Positions 12,646 to 23,495 of a stretch of DNA of 64,000 bases are shown here, piece by piece (the first letter of the stretch is position 1; each line of letters starts with the position of its first letter). Both the position numbers and the translations under genes were made by a program. This DNA is from Earliella scabrosa (Eukaryota; Basidiomycota; Agaricomycetes; Polyporales; Polyporaceae), in NCBI GenBank assembly GCA_022605405.1, contig JABYQQ010000014.1, positions 1,398,704-1,462,703 on the forward strand, given 5' to 3'. The notes under the pieces were generated by a model. The model made no database searches. It was not told the DNA's origin and saw only the letters and a program-made list of their open reading frames with translations.

Positions 12646-13314
12646 ATGGTCCGCCTCTTCGCTGCCGCTGGTCTCTGTGTCTACCTGGTCGCCGTTGCTT
12701 CCATGTTCGTGCAAGCAGGTACGCAAAAGACCATCCGTCAGGTACGTATGCTCCTAGGGCCGCTTCCTGACGAGGTCCTGTCTAGCTCCTGCAACGCGCC
12801 GCCAGCTCGGCAACCTGGAGTGTAACATTGACCGTGGCGAGATCGTCTTCCACGTCGCTAAGCTCGGCGCGACGGTCGATCTCCTCGGCCACTCCTCCGA
12901 CCTCGTGGCCGCGTACGTGGTCTTCCCTATGTGTTTCTGAATATAGCAGATTCACAGCTGTATGTCATATGAACTATAGCAACGCGACCGCAGAGGCAGA
13001 CGTCGATGCGATGCGCTCTGGTGCTGAGGGCGCGGGTCTCGCGATCAAGAACATCCTCCTCGCGCTGATCAACGGCGAGGCGGCCTCGCCCGACCTGCGG
13101 GACGCCGTCGGCGGGAATCTCACGCAGATCGCGCTCGCTCTGCAAGACCTGTCTTCGTGAGTATCGCGCGTTGAGACTGCTCGGTGCTTGGCGGGCGACT
13201 CATGTCACGTGTGGTAGGATGGACACCACGACCACGGCGCTGCTTGCGCAGGCCCAACAGCAGCTCACGAACGCTGCGCTTGCGGGAGATGGCGTTGTGA
13301 ACAATTGCAAGTAG
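12646..13314 (+). CDS. Hydrophobic surface-binding protein A-like secreted protein
   Basis: Small secreted protein of the HsbA type. Members bind hydrophobic surfaces and help recruit lytic enzymes or modify the cell wall. Seen: the N-terminus MVRLFAAAGLCVYLVAVASM is a clear signal peptide ending near VQA-G. Four exons join in frame: 12646-12741, 12806-12912, 12980-13156 and 13218-13314. The second starts LGNLECNIDRGEIVFHVA; the third holds NATAEADVDAMRSGAEGAG and ALINGEAASPDLRDAVGG; the last is MDTTTTALLAQAQQQL ending NNCK. Cys occurs in the LEC and NNCK segments. The acceptor at 12805 was chosen because only this frame continues the family-like sequence. The last exon recurs as an orphan copy at about 15.9 kb. 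Confidence 0.8.
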
Positions 13315-13888
13315 ACATCAATCGGACGAATACAGGCAGTGAAGGAGGCTCCTATTCCATCGGCTACGTTTCGCCCGGGCCGGTGTGACCCCAGATGGTC
13401 ATGCTAGTTCACCGTTCGCCTATGCATAATGGCTGTACTTGGACAAGCGATATGAAGCCTTGATGCAAAAGAGATACCATCGCATTGCTCTGGCCAGACA
13501 GGGGTGGATCTGATCAGCTGCCACGGTCTAAGCTCTGGGCCATCAACCACTGGCGGACGGTATGGACCCGCAGAGGCATGATTAGTCTCATCGTGGTGGC
13601 TAAGGATATTTTGACAATATCGTGGCAGTTCTAGTTAGCTAGCGAAGGGTGCAGATCTTGTCTGACCGATCACTTGAGGTCGATGATGGCGGCGGCTGGC
13701 GTGGTGCTTGATGCCGACAACCTCTGAATATGACTGAAACAATCCTCATTCCACCTCTCGAAGACAGGCCGACTCGCCGTATCACAGATCAACACTACAT
13801 CCCCGACAACTCTACATCCCCGACAACTCTTCGAGTGCGGCCTCCATATGACACAACCTCAGGCTGAAGTCTCTTTGGACTCGGATGC
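13315..13888. other. Intergenic region with a 17-bp tandem duplication
   Basis: No gene is seen between the HsbA-like gene and the convergent small gene. It contains an exact 17-bp direct duplication at 13795-13828. Confidence 0.5.
13795..13828. repeat. 17-bp tandem repeat, two copies
   Basis: The unit ctacatccccgacaact occurs twice head to tail without mismatch at 13795-13811 and 13812-13828. Confidence 0.9.
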
Positions 13889-14260
13889 TTACTCGGCTGC
13901 AGCGGCCTCATCTGCGGCCTCATCAGCCGCGGCAGGCGCTCCCGGAAGCGAATTGACTTTGCCGTCTTGATAGATAAAGTTCGTGTTCTGCTGGACGTTG
14001 TTCTACGTGAAGTTCGTATCAGCGTTTAGCTCGTGAAGATCGGAAGAGGCTATGATCACATAGTAGACCTCAGCGATGAGATGCTCCTTGGGCTCGGAAG
14101 TGCTCTTGGACCAGTCCTTCGTAACGATGACGTAGTCGCTGTTGCGCGGGCTCGTCGCGACGCGGTACAGCTCAGTCGACTTGTCGACCGTTTGCAGAAT
14201 GAAGTTTTGGATATCCGTCTGGCGCTCAGACGGGACTCGTGGGCCGAACTTGATAGTCAT
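13889..14260 (-). CDS. Small protein of about 100 residues, unknown function
   Basis: Not recognised. Seen: the ATG at 14260-14258 follows directly on an intron acceptor (gcttggcag). It opens MTIKFGPRVPSERQTDIQNF and continues through VDKSTELYRVATSPRNSDY and IVTKDWSKSTSEPKEHLIAE. A 66-nt intron (gtctac...acgtag) removes an in-frame stop and joins to NNVQQNTNFIYQDGKVNSLPG. The tail is Ala/Glu rich and ends at TAA 13891-13889. There is no signal peptide or membrane segment, so it is probably a soluble cytosolic protein. The promoter is supported by a TATA box at 14504-14497 and a likely spliced 5' leader. The 5' splice site is weak (gtctac). Confidence 0.6.
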
Positions 14261-14496
14261 CTGCCAAGCGGCAATTGGTACAGGTTATTATCAAGTCGAG
14301 ACCGAGCTGGAAGTAGGGTGATACTGCAGAACGTACCGTGAAGGATACTACAGTTGATGCTAGAGAGTCGTACGTGTCAATCAGGTTGAATGGTGTCCGC
14401 AATCTCCCTATACTCACCGGTAGGTCTAGCTGTGAGCAGGAGTGTTGTGCGATGAGCAGGAGTGATGCGCTGCAGTCAAGCTCTTGCCTGATGCCC

Positions 14497-14504
14497 TTTA
14501 TATA
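14497..14504 (-). promoter_or_regulatory. TATA box of the small unknown gene
   Basis: The reverse strand reads tatataaa about 240 bp upstream of the ATG at 14260. An intron-like stretch (gtacgttctgcag to ttggcag) separates the probable leader from the start codon. Confidence 0.55.
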
Positions 14505-14639
14505 CTCATATCTACAAGCCTGGAGCCCTCGGATATCAGTGACTGACAATTGTCAGTCTGGCAGATGCCTCGGCATTTACAGACTTAACCGAACGTGTGG
14601 TTTGTCACCGGTACAGGTGCCGGCGGCACAATGTGATCT

Positions 14640-15440
14640 TGTACCCTTGCGGTGCACCCACGTTAGACGTGAAGAATGCATGGAAGCTATCACAAAGCCC
14701 GATGCGCCTTGGGTCCGGGTTCGACATGGGTAAATGTGTCAGTGAACACTCATGGGATCGCCCGGGCTGATTCTGTCCCCGGTTGAACAGAACAGCAGCT
14801 GACTTGTGGAAGCAGGGGATATACTACCACCGGCGCACGGTAGACGTGAACAATGCATGGAAGCTGTCACAGACGTGTGGGGGTGTACTACGGGCCGTGA
14901 GGCAAGGTGCGGTTGCTCTAAGCACTCTCGCTAACTTGAAGCACTGGATTTGAATTCAGAGACATAGTATACCAGTGTCGACGTCTTGATAAGACTGCCT
15001 AGTTCAGCTGGTTGCGATCACCATCGCCACGCCTTTCAGTAACCAGTGCTGTGTGCTAGATAGCAGTTCTCATGATGGATGAAACTGGAACCAACTACAA
15101 AAACCGACGCCCCGTGGGCCCGGGTTCGACATGGGTGAATGGTTCAGTGATTACCCACGGGATAGGCCCAGGCTGATTATGTTCCCGGCTGAACAGAACA
15201 GCAGCTGACTTGTGAACACAGGGGATATACTACCACCGGCGCATGGGGGACGTAAACGAATGCATGGAAACTGCCAGTCCCTGCAGATGTGCTACACACC
15301 GAGAGGCAACTCCATGCGAGGAAGGTCTCGCTAAGCACCGTCTTCAAAGATCATGTCAACGTCTTGATAAGACTGTCTAGGTCTAGTCCAGACTCCAGAG
15401 GCGACCGCCATTGCCACGCTATTCAAGTACCGAGTCCGAG
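14640..15440. repeat. Diverged tandem duplication of about 380-405 bp
   Basis: Several blocks recur in the same order. gggttcgacatggg is near 14717 and 15122, cagcagctgacttgtg near 14792 and 15199, and cgtcttgataagactg near 14980 and 15357. A third partial copy of the aatgcatggaagct block begins near 14667. Spacing drifts from 377 to 407 bp, so the copies carry indels. No coding sequence is seen in it. Confidence 0.75.
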
Positions 15441-15917
15441 TTAGCACTGCGTTACGCATAAGGCCGATGACATGGCATCGCCGCTCGCCGTTCCTCGAGA
15501 ACGGCGGATAACTGTCCTGCACTGAGCCGGTGGGCTCTCCGAGCCTCTAGGCACAGTATGTAGCAAGGCACATTTCCTAGCGGTACATGACTGATGCAGA
15601 TGGTCTGTGCTGCTGGCCTTGTTCATTTCAAACGTGTCAACGCAGACCCACCAGGATCCATGGCTGTCCGTGAACCAGAAGCGCATCTTCACATGTTGCA
15701 GTGTCGTGATCCCACGTACGTTCGTGTGACTCGGGGTTCGGCAGGTGTGGCAGAGCGGACAGCTGCTCTGGGTAGTACATAGCAAATGCGTGATGGAACC
15801 ACTCGTTCCTGCGCGACTAGAGCATGCAGCCTGTGAGCAGCGCGGGTTGCTTGACGTGGTAGGACGCCAAGAGATCTTGCTCAGGCTCGAGGCGGGCAAC
15901 ATAATTTCTTGCGGCAG

Positions 15918-16017
15918 GATGGACACCACGACCACGGCGCTGCTTGCACAGAGCCAACAGCAGCTCATGCCAAACCCTGTGCTCGCGGGAGACAGCGTTG
16001 TCGGCAACTGCAAGTAG
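15918..16017 (+). pseudogene. Orphan copy of the last exon of the HsbA-like gene
   Basis: This stretch repeats the final exon of the HsbA-like gene 2.7 kb upstream, starting MDTTTTALLAQ and ending with a Cys-Lys-stop like the parent. The intron acceptor (ggcag) is retained. The frame is open with one extra codon and several substitutions (QSQQQLMPNP replaces QAQQQLTNA). No copies of exons 1-3 were found upstream, so it is best read as the remnant of a partial duplication. Confidence 0.75.
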
Positions 16018-16427
16018 ATGTGACTTGGAGTATAGGGGAAAGCGGAGGCCGAGGCGCCGATGGACGCTGTGGGAAACAGGTAAATTCAAGGTGCCAGTCA
16101 CTCGTTAAGCCAACCACGCTAGGTTCTATACGTCGATGACAGATGCGGAACCCAAATGAGTTATGAAATCGATTATGGACCGGATTGAGGTGGGCAAGGC
16201 TGCATAGCAGAGGGGTATTCTCGCGCTGCAAGTGGGTATATAGTATTTGCATAGATACATCGCTAGATGGCATGATACATTGACTCCGAAAACAGACAGG
16301 TCAGCACACAAGCGGGTGCACATCGAGAATCATCTGACGTACTTGAGTCGGAAGTCCGAAAGGTCCGAAGGTGCTGGGTCATCGCAGCGTTTACGAAGTG
16401 ATGATCACTGGGAGATGGCGCCCGGTC

Positions 16428-18025
16428 TCAATCTTCTTCCGTACCGTCCTCGATGGAGATCATATCTTCCCTGAGGTTCGGGAAGATGTGCATGAGGTAT
16501 TTTGCGCACATCTTGAATGTCTCCTCGGGCCACTTTCCCCTCAGGAAGGACAGGCTCTCCAGCGCGTGTGTGTATGTCGGTGGATCACTTGCTTCAACGC
16601 CGGCAGGCGGCGCTGGGTCCGGAGGAGGAATCACGAGCAACTTCAGGTCAGGGCAGCGCTGTGCAAGTTTCTCGAGGGCGACGATGGGGTATGTATTCCT
16701 GGGTATCTCGAACTGGAGCGAAGCCTCGGATGGGTGGACCACGATGTCAAGCACGTTGTTGTGGTAGGCGTTGGGCATCACGAGGCGGATGAGATACGGC
16801 CAGGAGTTACTGATGGCATCGATATCCTCTTCCGTGACCAACAAAGGCGCGGTGGGCGGCAACTTCAGGCTTAGTACCACAAGCTGGCGGATGGACAGTA
16901 GGGGCGCGAAGTAGGTGGAAAAGGACTCAGCCTTCGTCCAGGGCCTCAGTTCCATTTCGGTGAAACCTGCACGGATGGTTATGAAGAGCTGGCACAACGA
17001 TTGGGAGAACTGGGAGGAGATCGTTTGGGCCAATGGGTACAGCTTCTTGGGAGAGTCAGTGGACAGCTTGAGGGTCCGGAGCGCGGGAGCGCGAATAGCG
17101 GCCAGCATTGCGAGGACGTGCGCCGATTTGCCGCTAAGCCTGAGTGTTTCCAGCTTGTTACAGTTTGTCATACCCGCTACCTCCGGAGAGCTGGTCATGG
17201 AGTCGGGACACCTTCTGGGAACTTGCACGTCTAATTCCTTCAGGTCCTGGAGACGTCCGCAGTATGGGAGGGATCTGAGCGGATGATAAATGACCCGTTT
17301 GAGCACCAGGATACGCAGATGGCAGAACAAGGAGAGCGCGTCAAGGGTGGACTGATTCCCGGCTGTAACCAGCTGCATGTGGACGATGTTGGGTACACGG
17401 GAGTGGATGATACGCAAGGCCGACGCTGTTGCATATTCTGCGCGACTCTCGACCTCGCCTGGAAATATGGGAAACACCCGCGTCAGCTCTATAGATATCT
17501 TGCGAAGCGTGGGGGAGAGGAATAGAGGCAAGCTGGCTGAGCTCATGTGACCGACGTTCCATGTTAAGAGTCGCAAGCGAGGGAGCAGAGGGCCACCTTT
17601 GGTTCGCTCCATTAGGGCGCAGAATGTCATGCCGTCTATCAGCTCCGAGCGTTCGTTCGTAAATTCGCGGGTGAAGGCGGCGTAATACCCAAAGCGTGCC
17701 CACTCCTTGTCGTCTATTGGGGCGTATAGAACCTGGGTGCATTACGAATCGAGTCAGCGTCGTCATGGTCAAGCGGAGTAGTAGTAGAGCGTACGTGATA
17801 CTTGTCTTCTCCACCAAACAACGTCTTCATAGATTTGGAGAGGAGAGAAAATAGATTCACTAAACCATCCGCAACCTTCCAGAGGACCTCAAGAGCAGGC
17901 GCCGAGAATGCGCGGGAGACGCAGGCGCAGCTTGCGAGGGTGCCCGGGTCGTCTTCATGATGCTGGACCACCTCACGTATGACCTCAGCAATAGACCATA
18001 TCCTGTGGACGGGAGGCTGGGCCAT
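16428..18025 (-). CDS. F-box/LRR-like protein
   Basis: Probable substrate receptor of an SCF-type ubiquitin ligase, of the agaricomycete F-box family. Seen: the start at 18025 gives an F-box-like N-terminus, IAEVIREVVQHH followed by CACVSRAFSAPALEVLWKV, about residues 12-50. A 62-nt intron (17733-17794) is followed by an exon of about 430 codons. That exon has leucine-rich, irregular repeats such as LLPRLRLLTWNVG, FCHLRILVLKRV and APALRTLKLSTDS. It closes with DLKLLVIPPPDP and a FPNLRED tail ending in an acidic EDGTEED at 16428. The partner Skp1 and the target are unknown. Length of about 510 residues is normal for the family. Confidence 0.8.
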
Positions 18026-18479
18026 GGCAGCGTTGGATCTCTAGAACTGGAATGTTGCAAGTTGGATTCGTTTGCCTCCAACCACACTGAGTCCTGACCA
18101 GGATGTCACTCGGAGCCAACGACGACTGCACGGGCGGATTAGTATAATGTAAAAGATAATATTGACTGCACATACAAGAACCGAGGGTGGTGATGGTGGT
18201 GGAACCAAGTTACCGAATTCCCAATGGCAAGTTGATGAGGTGGTTGACAACTTGTCGTTGACGCCCGTTGACGCGCTCCGTCTCGCCCGGCGCTCACTCT
18301 TTCCCTCGTCCACCATCCTCAGGATTCCTCACCAAAGAGCAAAGCATTCTCCTGCTTCTGCTTCCCAAATCTAAAGGCCCTACGTCCGCCGCTGTTTGCT
18401 CGATTATTCTTGAGGAGATAAGTATCTTTGCTCAAGCCGAAGAAAGTCAAGGAAGCGGTTGAAGCAACCTCGAGTATGC

Positions 18480-19965
18480 CGCTCAGCACTTTGTGAGTCG
18501 CCCTAGGATGTGCTGTGGATGTCTTATACTCATATTCGCAGTCTCTGTCGGGGTTGGAACTCACGCTCAGCAGTTCCCAGACCTTCTCATTCCGTCTCTG
18601 TCTCCACAAAGCGCGCCACGTCTCCTACGCCAACGACGGTGTATCTCATGCAACCACGGCTGAATCCGGGCCTAGAGAAGTCGTACTGGTTGAAGTGACC
18701 CATGTTCGAGCCAAGTGTCTTCTCATGTCTCTGAAGCGTGGAGCAGCACGCACAGGCAGCGGCAAAGCACGCGCATTCCTCGTCCCCGTATTCACTCTAT
18801 CGACGGAAGTAGAGTCCCCAGGAATCAGGATGGGCTTGGAGCTGTGGTCATCTCGCCAACAAGAGGGCTGGTGAGTGTCCACTACGCGCGATCTCTTCTC
18901 GTACCCATGCGCTCGCAGGCCGTCCAAATCTTCGAAGTACTCCGCAGCATAGGCGGGAATCATGATTTTCTGCTGGTCTCGTAATCGAAGTGAAGAACCT
19001 CGAGGACGAGACCGTATCGCGTATCAACATCGTGGTCGCGCCCCCGGGACCACTGTTCCAGCTCACGGATCAGACGATGAGGTTTGGTTTGTTTTGGCTG
19101 TGACAACCTAGGTACGCTACCTCGCTGTCTCCACACATTCTCCAGCCAACACCCCCTGCAGTTCTGGATGAGGCGGATCGGATCCCGGATATGGGCTTCC
19201 AACGCACTCTCACCAAGTCCCGACAGACCCTACCATTCTCCGCGACCCAAACACAGTCTAAGCCAAGTCTGGTTCTTTCTGCACATGCACCCTGGAGTCC
19301 CGGTCCTGCGCCTCCACTCCGAGTAGAAGCAGATGACGCGCCTGACGACGTTTTAGCGCGCCGCGTTCATGAAGCACGTCGTCGAGCGATTCGCGGAGGC
19401 GCTTGGTCTCCCTGGCCTACCAGAAGCTTGTCGACCCCGACGCAGGAGACAACGAGGACGACGTCTTCGCGCCCAAGCGCGTTGACCGCGATCTCGACGA
19501 TCTTCCCGGCGGAGATGGGATACTCCAGACCGGGTACGCCTCGATGCCGAAGTAGAAGCTGGCGCTGTCGAGGACGGCGAGAAGGGGCAGAAGCTCGTGC
19601 TCGACGAGGATGCACGCGTGGTCTTCACGGTGGGGGGACGGAGCGCCGGAAGCTGAAGGAGGCAGACGGGCGCAGAGCGAAGGAGAATATGCGGGAGAAG
19701 AAGGAGCGCGACCGCGAGGCGCGTCTTGTGTTGGCTCCGGTATGCATGCGGATGCGGAGCGAAGGTTTGTCTTTCGTGATGGGGCGAGGGGCGCTACGGC
19801 GGGTATCACGATGCAGACGGAGTACTTCCCGCCCGTGTCTGACCTCCCTTTGGAGTCGGAAGAGAAGGAAAGCGAGGTTGAGTCGCCGTCGAAGAAGAAG
19901 GCACACCGTCGACGTTGGAGGAAGAGGAGGAGCGGGCGTTGCAGATGCTACGAAGTAAGCGGTTG
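18480..19965 (+). pseudogene. Decayed DBP4/DDX10-type DEAD-box RNA helicase
   Basis: Known: DBP4 acts in small-subunit rRNA processing in the nucleolus. Seen: collinear motifs remain in shifting frames. They are motif I as TGSGKARAFLVPV (18751 on), motif Ia as AVVISPTRGL (18841), VQIFEVLRSIGG, VKNLEDETVSRINIVVAPPG (motif Ib with Pro for Thr) and FQLTDQT. Motif II follows as VLDEADRIPDMGFQRTL (near 19161) and motif III as SATQTQS (near 19240). Then a jump leads to HPGVPVLRLHS and KQMTRLTTF, and a further jump to ERFAEALGLPGLPE. The acidic/basic tail continues to a QMLRSK stop near 19962. Much of the second RecA domain is missing, including motifs V-VI, and there are several stops and frameshifts. 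It cannot make a helicase; a functional copy should lie elsewhere. Confidence 0.8.
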
Positions 19966-21325
19966 GGTTGCAATCCGCATATATCTTCATCTCCTTCACG
20001 TGTTCGTCTGCTCTGTGGTGCTTGTACACACCTATGATCAATTGTGTACGTCTCTCAGTTCTCAGTCGGTGTCTTGCGGAGGAGTACCGAGTCGGTAATA
20101 CAGTGGTAGCATCGGGCGCCTGTTCTTTGACTCTGCTTGTCTCCTTCCACCACACTCACCTACTGTCACACCTGGTCCTCCTGCTGAACGTTAGCTGCAC
20201 AGTCGAAAATGAACACGGGGATTGATGCAAGTGTCATGTGAAGAAATCGTAGGCCCCAAGGGATCATGGGGCGTTGCTACTTTCGCGCAAAAGGCCAGCT
20301 TTGCCTCGAGCTCGGCATAAGGCCTGTCGGATTTGGGTCGGATTGCGTGTGGTGGGATGTTGCTATGGCATAGCTGATTGTGAGTGATTTTGACCTCGGC
20401 CTGCTCTGCGAGGCTGAAATTTTTGCATCGTAGCATCTATAGGAACATCCTGTAGTAGAAGTCGACCATAGGCGTTTGCCCTGCGTTAAGATCGACCAGG
20501 ATGAGCCTAGTCCGCTCTAGACTTCACTGTGGACCACCCTCAACCTGGATGCATTGCACCTTGATCTTGTCTGGCGACAAACCTTGGGTCAGCTTCCCCA
20601 ACGGTGTTTCACCACTCTGCTCCCGTTCTTAGACGCCCCGGCTGCATCGCGAAGATATGTATACGAAGCTTGTTTGCAATGTCGATCCCGCTTGCCCCTC
20701 GTGGCTGCCAAGAAGCCGGCGCGACTGAAACCCTTCTCGCCTCGGAGTCAGGCTCTAAGGCGAGCCTGGTTGACAACCGCGAGACCGCAAGGTGTCGCTA
20801 CAATTGCATGGTACGCCCCCCTGACCGCGCGGTCATGCCATGAGGCAAAGAACAACGTTGACTAGCTCGATCAGCTCGAACTCAACGTTACGTCATGAGG
20901 TGGCCAGCAATCGCATCGCCGTAACGCCATTCATCGCTACACCGCTGCGGTACCTACCCTGACAGCCCCTTGTTGGTAAGGGCGTCTCAGGCATCTCATT
21001 ACAGTTGTCTCGGCTAACGTCTCAGGTTCTGCATCGAACAGTCGTCGATCGCGTGGGGGCGGCAACTGTGGTCTAAGCGCGGCGGTGATGACGCGACAAT
21101 GGCAGGGACGCCTCGTCGCGAAGCCCTCGTGGAGCCTCGCTGCTCTTAAGCCGTCTCGACATCTCGAAGTCCGGGCACAACCTCCTCGGCAGGATCCCGC
21201 TCTCACCAGCCAGCCTCGCAGACGCCCTTTGACGCTCTCAGCACAAGTGGTGCCATTGATCTGCGTAGGTGAACCTCGACTACGAACCTCATGGAGATGT
21301 TCATGCTCACAAATGATCTCCAGAC
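19966..21325. other. Gene-poor stretch
   Basis: Only short, unrelated open frames occur, with no splice-linked exons or recognisable protein. It may be further decayed sequence downstream of the helicase pseudogene. Confidence 0.4.
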
Positions 21326-22989
21326 ATGCTCGTGATGACGCACAAAATATGGTTCATCGACGAGATCATCCGCAATATCCTGTCTCACCTGCCTTCTAAT
21401 GGCCGCGACTGCACACTTGCATATTGTGGACGAGTCTCTCGCGCCCTCAGCGAGCCAGCCCTCGACTTACTTTGGCGCAGTATGTCTGGGCTGGTGCCCA
21501 TGCTACGATTGTTCCCAAGCTCTTTCCAGGAGGTGCGGGCTCAGACCGGCGATGGGGGCATCTTCGTACGTGTTCGCACTTGTCAGCTGTATCAGTTGTG
21601 TCGTGATATCGCTTACCACCCTGATAGATTCTAAACAGCGCTATCGACCAAACGGAATGGACGCGCTATATGCACTACGCGCGGCGCGTGCGGAGGCTGC
21701 AGTACATGTACGCCGAAGGGCCGGGAGACCGCCTCGGTCAGCAAGCCTTCGCTGCGCTCGTCCATCACGCGTCTCTCTCTGGCACCACCCTGTTACCCAA
21801 TCTTCAGGAGCTCTCTTGGCTGCAGTTCTCACACGTCGTGCAATGTCTTCCATTCCTCAGTCCGTCTCTCCGCCGCGTCACAGTCTATGTTCAAGCGACC
21901 CCTTCCCGACTCCCCGCCGGATCTGATTTGGCTGTAGGCCGTCAAGTCGGGCGAGGCGCTGTGGGCGGATACTCGGGGCTGCTGCAGATCCTCGACGCGC
22001 GCTCGCCGTGTGTAGAGGCTCTCACGCTCGAGGGCATCGACTTCGACTTCGCAGCGTCGCTCGCGTCAGACGCGGTCTTCCAACAGCTGCGGTCGCTGCA
22101 CCTCGGCGCGGTATCCGTTTCGACCTCGCTCGTACTGTCCCATTGCAGCAAGATGCCGCGCCTCGCGTCCCTGTCCCTCATCATCCGCGACTCCCCCGGC
22201 AGAAGTCGACCGTCCTCGAGCCGTGGAGCGCACAGCCAACGCCAGACAGACGTGCCGCGCCTGTGCGCGATTGAATGCCTCCGCGTCGCAGGCGCCCCGT
22301 CGGACATCGAAGCCATCCTGGAATCGATCGACTCGCCCTCGTTCCACACGGTCGCGCTGTCCGTGTCCGTGCCAGAGTTTGACACTGACGGATGGACGCG
22401 CTGCGCGTCCCTCCTCGGCGCGCGCTTCGCCCCCTCGCTCCGCGTCGTGAGCGCAGAGTGCAGGCGGTCGGCCACGCTCGTTCCTACCCAGGCACGGCCC
22501 TTCTCCGAGTACGTCCACCCCTTCTTCTGCCTCCGACACCTCTCGGAGTGCACCATCGTTGTCGAGGACCCCGCAGGAGTCGCGATGACGGACGCGGACG
22601 TGGAGAACATGGCGACGGCGTGGCGCTACCTCCGCACGCTCGAGATCACCCTCCGCGGAGGCCCCGCGGCAACGCTACCATCGATCGCGTCGCTGTTGAC
22701 GTTCACGCGGGCCTGCGTCGATCTCGCGACGCTCCGTTTGTCGATGAGCCAGGACGTGTCGGCGCTCGAGTCGTGGATGGCGCCGGAGTGTGGCGAAGAC
22801 GCGGCGGAGGGTGGCGAGGGCTGTCCATGTCAGCGTCAGACGTCGCGCGCGGACTTGCGACATCTATGGATCGCCGGCGTGCGGTTCTCGAAGGCGGAGA
22901 GCGACCGCGTCGTGCGGTTCCTGAAGTGGTGCTTCCCGAGGGTGGACCTGCGTCCGATGGTTGGCGCGGGTGTGCTCCGATTAGAGTGA
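21326..22989 (+). CDS. F-box/LRR-like protein
   Basis: Second member of the F-box family in this window. Seen: exon 1 (21326-21565) begins MLVMTHKIWFIDEIIRNIL and contains LAYCGRVSRALSEPALDLLW, an F-box of about 45 residues. A 62-nt intron (21566-21627) joins in frame to ILNSAIDQTEWTRYM. The long second exon has LRR-like segments such as LLPNLQELSWLQFSHVV, SPCVEALTLEGIDF and YLRTLEITLRGG. It ends FPRVDLRPMVGAGVLRLE. The alternative start at 21335 (MTHKIW) is equally possible. GC content is higher than in the neighbouring pseudogene, consistent with active coding. The target protein is unknown. Confidence 0.8.
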
Positions 22990-23495
22990 GCGGCTTGTAC
23001 GTGTACGCTCATGTTACGCGCCGGGTTACTTCGTGTCTCTGCGATTGTCTGTGGCATCGCGCATTACAATTCCCCTCTAGGCTCATTCGTATATTCTCGC
23101 TTGGCCGGATCAATCAGCACTCCGCGACTTATCTTGAGTTCAAGCGTACTCGAGACTACCACAGGGGCGCCGACTTGCAACACACATCTAGTCCAACACG
23201 TTTCTGCCTTGTTTCCGTTGGTAGCGTGGCTAACTCCGAATACGTAAGCGCACGTCGGCCTCCAAAGGTTGTACTCCTCCCATATTGGGAGAGGGGAGGA
23301 CAGCAGAAGTCGCACGTCATTCTGTTCGTGTTTCTGAACCACCACCTCCCAGTCCGCCACCATCGCAATTCATAACTTAGCACGAGTCCCGGACGGTGAG
23401 CATCGGTCTTGATACAGTGAAGTCATGCTCAAACTTCGCAGGAGACTACTCAACGGCGATCACCACCACCAGTTCAAGACTAGAACTCGCGCACC
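22990..23495. other. Intergenic region between the F-box gene and the MYND gene
   Basis: No gene is supported. The region must hold the terminator of the F-box gene and the promoter of the MYND gene. No clear TATA box was seen. Confidence 0.4.

Noticed and set aside
14713..15135. Repeat blocks containing ggttcgacatggg as tandem tRNA-like genes
   Set aside because: The B-box match is incomplete and no cloverleaf could be drawn around either copy.
15441..16013. 190-codon open frame on the minus strand over the HsbA orphan exon
   Set aside because: Composition is Cys/Ser-rich and unlike any family, and it is antisense to a clear HsbA exon copy; treated as a shadow frame.
22066..23375. Additional long frames on both strands over the second F-box gene
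   Set aside because: They are overlapping frames produced by high GC; only the frame ending at 22989 has LRR-like content.
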